Assembly: GCA_010692635.1 (NCBI GenBank)
Contig: JAAHGL010000064.1
Location: forward strand, 1-35,564
Source: Symploca sp. SIO2C1
GTDB lineage: Bacteria; Cyanobacteriota; Cyanobacteriia; Cyanobacteriales; Coleofasciculaceae
Direction of reading: 5' to 3'
Length of the DNA stretch: 35,564 bases
In this document: positions 7,520 to 12,933 of the stretch, one piece after another
Position numbering within the stretch: the first letter of the stretch is position 1
Layout: each line of letters starts with the position of its first letter
The notes under the pieces: model-generated
What the model was told of the DNA's origin: nothing
Seen by the model: only the letters and a program-made list of their open reading frames with translations
Databases searched by the model: none
Program-made: the position numbers and the translations under genes

Positions 7520-8653
7520 TTAACTACCTATTCCTGGTATTAAGTGGCTCCCCAAACGCTTAAGAGCACGGTTGGCAACCTCAGAGTAACTTAATTTACC
7601 GCACATAAGTTTCAATATCACCTGAGTAGAGCTAGGGCGCTTAACACCCACGTTGTAGCCAACTTCGGGAATTCTGTAAAAGGTTTGTGCTAGACGTTTG
7701 GCCCACGCCATATCACTGCCCCATTCTTCATTCATGATCTGAGTATACTTTTCTAGAGCATCTCCCTCGCCACCAATTGCACAGTTAATTGCCTCGGCTG
7801 CCTTCAAACCACTAAAGATAGAGGGACGAATTCCCTCTGCTGTAAACGGATCTACTACACAAGCAGCTTCCCCTGCCAAAATAGCATTTTGTGTGTGTAG
7901 GGGTTGGTAACCGTCCCAAAGGCAAAGAGGATGACCATACTGTTTATAGGCTTTGAGATCAACGCCAAATTGCTGACTATAGTCAGCTACCATACCTTTA
8001 AGATTTTGCGCTCCACCACCCCGGAACATCCCAATACCAAGTGAGTAGCTTCCTGCTTTAGGAAAATTCCAAATGTAACCATTTTTGACCATACCAAAGT
8101 CAAGGTGAATTATAGGTTCGTTGGTAGAAGGTGCAGGAGTCTCGGACTCTAAGGCTCCCCCCATACTTCGTTTGCGTTTCTTGAAGCCTAGCCATCTGGC
8201 CATTGGTCCTTTCCCACCGTCAGCAGCAATAAGATAACGACTACTAAAAGATTCATTAGCTGTGTTTACTTGCCAGCGATCGCTTTTAAACTCAATACCA
8301 GTAACTTCTGTTTGCTCTTGCAGTTGAGCTCCTTGTTTTTGCGCCTGCTGGACTAAAAAGTGGTCGAAAACATTTCGCATTACCATCCAGATTGGTTCTG
8401 GTGTTTCCATTACCACTTCTACTGGATCACCCATTTTCCAGGTGTAGCGAATTTTATTCGCCTTTACAGATATGGCAGGGGTAAAGTCAAAGTCAAACCA
8501 TTCTTGCACTATAGGTGAAACCCCTCCACCACAAGGCTTATACCGAGGTAAAGATTCTTTTTCCAGCACGAGAACCGAGTGCCCACGCTTGGCGAGGTGA
8601 TAAGCTGATGTACCACCAGCAGGACCAGCACCAACGATTATGCAGTCAAACAT
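7520..8653 (-). CDS. Geranylgeranyl reductase family FAD-dependent oxidoreductase
   Basis: The 377-residue protein opens with the FAD-binding Rossmann motif VGAGPAGG at residues 7-14, followed by LEKESLPRYKPCGGGVSP, the cysteine/glycine-rich segment typical of geranylgeranyl reductases. The second flavin motif AILAGEAACVVDPFTAEGIRPSIFSG and the preceding IWNFPKAGSYSLGIGMF also match. Family members reduce geranylgeranyl chains to phytyl in chlorophyll and tocopherol synthesis, or reduce archaeal-type isoprenoid lipids. The sequence differs from canonical cyanobacterial ChlP (which is nearer 400 residues), so I do not give the chlP symbol. ATG at 8653 begins directly with the FAD strand, as expected. 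The likely location is soluble or peripheral to thylakoids. Confidence 0.88.
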   Translation of the reverse strand: MFDCIIVGAGPAGGTSAYHLAKRGHSVLVLEKESLPRYKPCGGGVSPIVQEWFDFDFTPAISVKANKIRYTWKMGDPVEVVMETPEPIWMVMRNVFDHFLVQQAQKQGAQLQEQTEVTGIEFKSDRWQVNTANESFSSRYLIAADGGKGPMARWLGFKKRKRSMGGALESETPAPSTNEPIIHLDFGMVKNGYIWNFPKAGSYSLGIGMFRGGGAQNLKGMVADYSQQFGVDLKAYKQYGHPLCLWDGYQPLHTQNAILAGEAACVVDPFTAEGIRPSIFSGLKAAEAINCAIGGEGDALEKYTQIMNEEWGSDMAWAKRLAQTFYRIPEVGYNVGVKRPSSTQVILKLMCGKLSYSEVANRALKRLGSHLIPGIGS

Positions 8654-8710
8654 TTTGCTTCAATTTTCTCTAGCCATTATCGCGAGAATAGCACAGGGTC
8701 AGGAGCTGCG

Positions 8711-8816
8711 TCTCTGAAGAAACACGCTCATGCGCTAATGGCTAATTGCTAATGGTTAATGGCTAATGGCTAATTGCTAATTGCTAATGGTTAATTGCTA
8801 ATCTCTGAAGAAACAC
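8711..8816. repeat. GCTAATK heptanucleotide array flanked by 15-bp direct repeats
   Basis: Ten 7-bp units of the form G(C/T)TAAT(G/T/C) run from 8734 to 8803. The 15-mer TCTCTGAAGAAACAC occurs immediately before (8711-8725) and at the end (8802-8816) of the array. The arrangement looks like a duplicated flank around a short-repeat insertion. The rest of the 347-bp gap (8654-9000) holds no gene. Confidence 0.85.
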
Positions 8817-8870
8817 CGAGTCTCCGAGTCAGGAGGGAAGAGAAATTGACTTGTTTCTTCTATTCGTAGG

Positions 8871-8886
8871 GGGTGGCGCGCCACCC
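8871..8886. other. Perfect 16-bp palindrome
   Basis: GGGTGGCGCGCCACCC is a perfect palindrome of unusually high GC in an AT-rich intergenic region, followed by GTCAGGCGCC. Candidate REP-type element, hairpin or binding site; the sequence does not decide between these. Confidence 0.6.
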
Positions 8887-9000
8887 GTCAGGCGCCTTTA
8901 ATGAGGATGAGTTAATTATTTAATATCATTAGATGGGTAAGGGCAGGTTGACGCAAGAGGCTTGCTATGTAATAGCTTCATTTTAGATTAGGATCTATTT

Positions 9001-9279
9001 TTAAGCTAAGGTAGCTTCCAGCTTGTTACCGTCAACACCTAAGTGACCATATAAGATATGTCGTTCACTCTTGCTCATAATTTCTAGATGCTTGCGGTTA
9101 AATGTATAAGTAGTATCGCGAATCTGACATTCAAGAGCAGTCGCTTTATTCTCAGACCAGACAATGTGTCCCTTGCTAGCTTCTATAACATCAAAACTCA
9201 AAAACTGCTTGGGTTGATAGTCGATGGAGATGATTGCGGATGAAACTGCTTTAGATGGTTGGTAGATAGTTGCTGGCAT
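9001..9279 (-). CDS. Small hypothetical protein
   Basis: The 92-residue product is not recognised. It alternates short beta-prone and charged segments (AIISIDYQPKQFLSFDVIEA, KHLEIMSKSERHILYGHLGVDG), with no signal peptide, membrane span or metal-binding motif. A single Cys lies in ECQIRDTTY. The ATG at 9279 is preceded by an A/T-rich stretch without a clear ribosome binding site. It is divergent from tlyA, and the 235-bp region between them carries several perfect palindromes, so regulation of this gene, tlyA or both is likely. It ends 347 bp from the next minus-strand gene and so is probably monocistronic. Confidence 0.6.
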   Translation of the reverse strand: MPATIYQPSKAVSSAIISIDYQPKQFLSFDVIEASKGHIVWSENKATALECQIRDTTYTFNRKHLEIMSKSERHILYGHLGVDGNKLEATLA

Positions 9280-9333
9280 TTTTTTATTTAATTAAAACTG
9301 CTGAGTGTCTAGTTTAAGTCTATGTATATTGTT

Positions 9334-9357
9334 TGTCAGTAATTACAATTACTGACA
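9334..9357. promoter_or_regulatory. 24-bp perfect palindrome in the divergent promoter region
   Basis: TGTCAGTAATT (9334-9344) is repeated as its reverse complement at 9347-9357 with a 2-bp centre. It lies 55 bp upstream of the start of the minus-strand small protein. The arm length and short spacer fit an operator for a dimeric regulator; a cruciform or RNA hairpin is the alternative. Confidence 0.55.
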
Positions 9358-9393
9358 GTTAAATAAATTTAGGTTAGATTGTAGATTTGTCTG

Positions 9394-9485
9394 TATACTT
9401 TGTAAGTGAAATTCCGGATAAGAACATCAGATTGTAAAGTACTCATGAACATTATAAAGGTTTAATGAATACTTTACAAAGTATA
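9394..9485. promoter_or_regulatory. Nested inverted repeats of TACTTTRYAA upstream of tlyA
   Basis: Three related sites occur. TATACTTTGTAA (9394-9405) is the exact reverse complement of 9474-9485. TTGTAAAGTA (9432-9441) is the exact reverse complement of 9470-9479. The last site itself holds the palindrome TACTTT-AC-AAAGTA (9470-9483). The spacing between successive sites is about 38 bp. This looks like repeated operator half-sites ending 30 bp before the tlyA start. Confidence 0.55.
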
Positions 9486-9514
9486 AGAGGTATATTCTTT
9501 ATATTTGAGAGACA

Positions 9515-10360
9515 TTGTCACAGAACAAACAACGACTGGATAAGTTATTAGTAGATTTAGGACTCTGCTCATCTCGACAGTTAGCGCAGCGACTAATTCG
9601 TGCTGGCGAAGTGAGGGTGAATCAGCAAGTAGTTGATAAGCCAGGAACTGAGGTGAAGACAACTGCTGAAATTCAGATTAAGGAGAAGCCACCTTACGTT
9701 TCCAGAGGGGGTGAAAAGCTGGCTAAAGCTCTTGAAGTGTTTGGGATTTCTGTAGAGGGACGCATTTGTCTGGATGGTGGTATTTCTACTGGTGGTTTTA
9801 CGGACTGCTTACTACAAGCTGGGGCAAAACGAGTTTACGGGATTGATGTCGGTTATGGACAAGTTGCTTGGAGTTTGCGGAATGATCAGCGAGTTGTTTT
9901 GAAAGAACGCACGAATCTGCGCTATCTTCAACCAGCTGATTTGTATGGTGACTTAGCTGATAATTCCCTCGAGTATTCCTTGAGAAATGCTAAAGAAATA
10001 TATGCTGATTTGGGAGTTGTGGATATTTCTTTTATTTCTCTGACTAAAGTTCTTGATGCCTTGTGGCAACTGCTTACTCGCTCCCGTGAATTAGTATTGT
10101 TGGTGAAGCCACAGTTTGAAGTAGGACGTGAGCGTGTTGGCAAAAAAGGAGTAGTGCGCGATCCTAATGATCAGGCAAAAGCGATCGCACAAGTATTACA
10201 AGCTGCACAGCAACGAGGTTGGGTATATAAGGGCTTAACTTGGTCACCCATTACGGGACCGGCTGGTAATATTGAATATCTGCTTTGGCTAGGAATTGAT
10301 AGTGATCAACAGCCTCCTGATTTAGCCACAATTCAACAAATTACAAACTCCGCCTTCTGA
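9515..10360 (+). CDS. tlyA: TlyA family rRNA 2'-O-methyltransferase
   Basis: The 281-residue product has an N-terminal S4 RNA-binding domain (QRLDKLLVDLGLCSSRQLAQRLIRAGEVRVN, residues 6-36, with the linker up to about 64). An FtsJ-like Rossmann methyltransferase follows, with S-adenosylmethionine motif LDGGISTGGFTDCLLQAGA at 86-104, VYGIDVGYGQ, and the conserved LVLLVKPQFEVGRE and KGVVRD segments. TlyA enzymes 2'-O-methylate cytidines in 16S and/or 23S rRNA; older annotations call them haemolysins. Length is normal. The start is TTG at 9515, because the protein must begin just before the S4 motif and no ATG or GTG suits; GAGAG lies close upstream. Expression is probably controlled by the palindromes upstream. 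Confidence 0.92.
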   Translation: MSQNKQRLDKLLVDLGLCSSRQLAQRLIRAGEVRVNQQVVDKPGTEVKTTAEIQIKEKPPYVSRGGEKLAKALEVFGISVEGRICLDGGISTGGFTDCLLQAGAKRVYGIDVGYGQVAWSLRNDQRVVLKERTNLRYLQPADLYGDLADNSLEYSLRNAKEIYADLGVVDISFISLTKVLDALWQLLTRSRELVLLVKPQFEVGRERVGKKGVVRDPNDQAKAIAQVLQAAQQRGWVYKGLTWSPITGPAGNIEYLLWLGIDSDQQPPDLATIQQITNSAF

Positions 10361-10369
10361 CTTCTTGCA

Positions 10370-10473
10370 CTAGTGCAGCGCGGCAAAAGTAACTAACCAG
10401 TTTGAGATCGTTATAATCCTTACTCTATAAGCATTCTAAATTCTAAATTCTAAATTCCGCGCAGCGGCACTAG
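10370..10473. repeat. Inverted-ended element holding a heptanucleotide array
   Basis: CTAGTGCAGCGCGG (10370-10383) is mirrored by the segment 10457-10473, whose reverse complement begins CTAGTGC and ends GCGCGG with three extra bases between. Between the arms lie ATTCTAA repeats (about 10436-10456). The element fills the gap between the convergent tlyA and cytidylyltransferase genes, so its transcript could act as a bidirectional terminator. Confidence 0.6.
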
Positions 10474-10478
10474 GCTCC

Positions 10479-11222
10479 CTATAATAACTTCGGTAAGATT
10501 TCCTCCTTAGCCCTTTGAATGTCTTCCGGGAAATCGATCTCTATCCAAGGTATACCAGTAATTTCTTCGTACCCAAATGCCTCCGGAGTATCTAGCAAAA
10601 GATCTCGGATGGCATCCTCATAAGGTTCTTCCTGGAGTCCTTGGATAACATAGTGTTCAGTACGACTAACTAGACGGCTAGCAATTGCGCTAGAAAAGCG
10701 AAAGAACCCTACAGATTCACCACAAAAATCATAGACAAGCTCTGGGGAGACTTGTTTGCGAAACTCCAGTAACTGACCATTTTTGATACACAGTTTGACA
10801 GGTTCCTCTCCAGGTTCAAAATCCCGATCCAGTAAGAAGCAGTTTTGGATATCAGTATTTACCAATCGCTCAAGCAGGCGGTAATCGTACAAGACATCGG
10901 CATCCATCAATAATACGTCATCGACTGCCGCCAGATGCTCTCTTGATGTCCAAAGACTAATGATACTTCCCCTATGGTAATCAGGGTTGTAAACAGTAGT
11001 TACCCAATCTTGAGCACCAACTGCCTCAATTTTCTCTTGGATCTTGGTAGCTTGGTAACCCACAACGATCGCTACTTCGCCAATCTGGCAGTGACGCAGG
11101 CACTCTAAATGCCTTTCTAGTAATGATTTGCCGTTGAACTTGAGTAAACACTTTGGTTGATCACGTCCATCCTTACCTAAGCGATTTCCAACACCAGCAG
11201 CTAGTATAATTGCCTTCATCAT
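10479..11222 (-). CDS. Phosphocholine cytidylyltransferase-like nucleotidyltransferase
   Basis: The 247-residue product has the sugar-nucleotide/NTP transferase fold: the N-terminal KAIILAAGVGNRLGKDGRDQPKCLLKF signature (consensus GXGXRLX6PK), the uridine/cytidine-binding AIVVGYQATKI, the metal-binding LLMDADVLYD, and a C-terminal PWIEIDFPEDIQRAKEEI typical of LicC-like enzymes. These transfer CMP to phosphocholine, aminoethylphosphonate or related headgroups for decoration of surface molecules; the true substrate here is not known. ATG at 11222 is chosen. A second ATG at 11219 would remove one residue, and a TTG directly upstream is less likely. No partner choline kinase or transferase is visible nearby. 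Confidence 0.8.
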   Translation of the reverse strand: MMKAIILAAGVGNRLGKDGRDQPKCLLKFNGKSLLERHLECLRHCQIGEVAIVVGYQATKIQEKIEAVGAQDWVTTVYNPDYHRGSIISLWTSREHLAAVDDVLLMDADVLYDYRLLERLVNTDIQNCFLLDRDFEPGEEPVKLCIKNGQLLEFRKQVSPELVYDFCGESVGFFRFSSAIASRLVSRTEHYVIQGLQEEPYEDAIRDLLLDTPEAFGYEEITGIPWIEIDFPEDIQRAKEEILPKLL

Positions 11223-11266
11223 CAACTCATAGCAGAATTTATTGATAGTTAATGGATAATTAAAAT

Positions 11267-11659
11267 CTAAAAAACATTCTTATAAGCTTGCCAGACTTGA
11301 TGAACAAAACAACTCAATTGTCTGGGTGCATCTAAGTTGTTGACATACGGAGCATCTGGGTTATTCAATTGTCCTAACAGAGAAATCACCTCGGTATCCA
11401 GAGCTAATCGAAATAAACTAGCAGGCCACAGTAAATCTGAACCCTGGCGTAAGTCGTATAAAATTAACTGTTCTGGTGATGACAAGGGTAGGGATTGATT
11501 GTCTGCTGGTATTGCCAGCATTAAAGGACGCACCCAACAAACCTGCCGCGATGAGACAATTTCAATGACTTCAGCGTATAAACAGGTATGTTCATGCTCT
11601 AAACAAACAATCTGGCGAGGCTGAAACTGTTGGGCCGAACCGATTGAGACTTGCTTCAC
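11267..11659 (-). CDS. Conserved cyanobacterial protein of unknown function
   Basis: The 130-residue product is soluble. Its N-terminal half has beta-strand segments (IVCLEHEHTCLYAEVIEIVSS, CWVRPLMLAI), then LILYDLRQGSDLLWPASLFRLALDTEVISLLGQL and a C-terminal helix PRQLSCFVHQVWQAYKNVF. The pattern is familiar from unnamed cyanobacterial proteins but I know no function. It begins with GTG at 11659 and no strong ribosome binding site is visible. It lies 32 bp downstream of another small minus-strand gene and 44 bp upstream of the cytidylyltransferase-like gene, so the three may form one transcript. Confidence 0.7.
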   Translation of the reverse strand: MKQVSIGSAQQFQPRQIVCLEHEHTCLYAEVIEIVSSRQVCWVRPLMLAIPADNQSLPLSSPEQLILYDLRQGSDLLWPASLFRLALDTEVISLLGQLNNPDAPYVNNLDAPRQLSCFVHQVWQAYKNVF

Positions 11660-11691
11660 TATAGAAAAAATATGTTAGAGCAGGTTATTTT

Positions 11692-11886
11692 TCAGATACT
11701 AGGAACTAATTTAATCCTACCAGCATCCATCTCCGACATTAATAATTCAAGAGCTTCGTAATCAACATCCGAGATATAACCTAGGCGGCTCAATTCATTA
11801 TTAATTTGGTTTTCTATATCTGGAGTTAGTTGCCTAATATAAAGTGTTTTCTCTACTAGCTGACGAATTACACCTGTACTATTCAC
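11692..11886 (-). CDS. Small conserved hypothetical protein
   Basis: The 64-residue, mainly helical product has the segments IRQLVEKTLYIRQLTPDIENQINNELSRLGYISDVDYEALELLMSEMDAG and a basic-hydrophobic tail GRIKLVPSI. There is no membrane span and no cysteine. The amphipathic helices suggest a small adaptor or regulatory protein, but this is only a guess from composition. The start is GTG at 11886. It leads a possible three-gene minus-strand set with the 130-residue unknown protein and the nucleotidyltransferase. Confidence 0.6.
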   Translation of the reverse strand: MNSTGVIRQLVEKTLYIRQLTPDIENQINNELSRLGYISDVDYEALELLMSEMDAGRIKLVPSI

Positions 11887-12543
11887 AGTTATTTACCTAT
11901 ATAAAGTTCTATACTTGTAATTATCGAATGAATCTCTAGCTAATGTGTTGACTGAAGTTCAATACATTAAGTGATCTCAATCACTATATGGATGGGGCTC
12001 AATTGTCAGTTAACTTTCTCTATTTAATTTGGACTATACCCTTGGAATGGTTAAGAATGTTCACAGAGCGTTAACTTACCTGAAAAAGTAAATTTCTTCC
12101 TGATGATAGTTTTAAAAACTCGTAAATTAAGGTATTATACCCAGTCCATCCTATGAAATACTCCTGAGTAGCGACAAGTTAGATAGTCAGGGTGCTCCCC
12201 GACTCCAGAATGACAGCAGTTGCGCCCTTGGAGAATGCTCAAGAAATTGAATTACTAGAACTTAGATTATCGGTAAATGCTTACAAAGCGAGGTGGTGAA
12301 CACTTCGCTACTTTAGTCAATAATTGGTGTTAATATAGCATCTAAACTATAAAAAGTCAAAGAATTTGAGTATACCTATACACATTTTTTTTACAAAAAA
12401 ACTAAAAAAATTAAAAAACTATAATTTATTGATGAATATGCTGCAAAATCGTGCTATTTGGGGATTTACTCCGTAAATGCACTTAGGTGTTTTAAGGAAC
12501 TCCCTGTCTATTATTTTTAGTAAATTAAGTGTGAGGAACAACT
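11887..12543. other. 657-bp intergenic region between divergent genes
   Basis: This AT-rich gap lies between the divergent small hypothetical gene and the STAS-domain gene. It holds a possible 29-codon ORF (12210-12299), a long A/T-rich tract with T and A runs (about 12375-12425), and an isolated GTGATCTCAATCAC inverted repeat near 11971. A long leader or small RNA for the STAS gene is possible but nothing proves it. Confidence 0.5.
12210..12299 (+). CDS. Possible 29-residue micro-ORF
   Basis: An ATG at 12210 opens 29 codons ending at TGA (12297-12299). The product begins MTAVAPLENAQEIELLELR and ends NAYKARW. Its protein-like composition, with an acidic amphipathic helix and a basic tail, is why I list it. 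There is no good ribosome binding site, and it could instead be the surviving N-terminus of a decayed gene or chance. Confidence 0.2.
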   Translation: MTAVAPLENAQEIELLELRLSVNAYKARW

Positions 12544-12879
12544 ATGTCAAATGCAATCAGGGATTCACAAATAAGCATTATTCAACCTTCTGGTCATGTT
12601 AACGCCTCTAATGCTGGTGAGTTTCAACTTCAGCTGACAAAAGCTATGGTGTCAGAAGAGCATTCGGTTTTGTTGGTTGACATGCATCAGGTAGAATCTC
12701 TTGACAGTGCTGGCTTGATGGCATTAGTTTCTGTTCTGAGTCTGGCTCAAAGTCTACAGCGGCGTTTTAGTCTTTGCTGTGTAGCTCCCTCGATTAGAAT
12801 CATTTTCGAGCTAACTCAGTTAGATAAAGCCTTTGAGATTTTTGATAGTCGTGATGCTTTTGCTGCCACAATTACCTAA
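12544..12879 (+). CDS. STAS-domain anti-sigma factor antagonist
   Basis: The 111-residue product is a single STAS domain like SpoIIAA/RsbV: ISIIQPSGHVNASNAGEFQLQL at the N-terminus, VLLVDMHQVESLDSAGLMALVSVLSLAQ at 42-69, and a C-terminal helix-strand pair ending IFDSRDAFAATIT. Ser55 in LDSAGLM, which follows an Asp, is the site that a partner kinase phosphorylates in this family. Unphosphorylated antagonist releases a sigma factor or other target from its anti-sigma partner. No anti-sigma kinase or phosphatase gene lies beside it, so its partners must be elsewhere. GAGG lies a few bases before the ATG. The 657-bp upstream gap may hold its regulatory sequence. Confidence 0.9.
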   Translation: MSNAIRDSQISIIQPSGHVNASNAGEFQLQLTKAMVSEEHSVLLVDMHQVESLDSAGLMALVSVLSLAQSLQRRFSLCCVAPSIRIIFELTQLDKAFEIFDSRDAFAATIT

Positions 12880-12882
12880 ATG

Positions 12883-12917
12883 TGTTAGGGGTTAGATGTT
12901 AGGTGTTAGGGGTTAGG
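12883..12917. repeat. Heptanucleotide repeat TGTTAGG, five units
   Basis: Units TGTTAGG, GGTTAGA, TGTTAGG, TGTTAGG and GGTTAGG follow directly. This is the reverse complement of the 793-834 family. The array sits in the 54-bp gap between the STAS gene and the radical SAM gene, just before the latter's ribosome-binding region. Confidence 0.88.
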
Positions 12918-12933
12918 TAGAGAGGTTAGACTG

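Noticed and set aside
11887-12543. Riboswitch or tRNA in the long gap before the STAS gene
   Set aside because: No conserved riboswitch core or cloverleaf could be drawn by eye.
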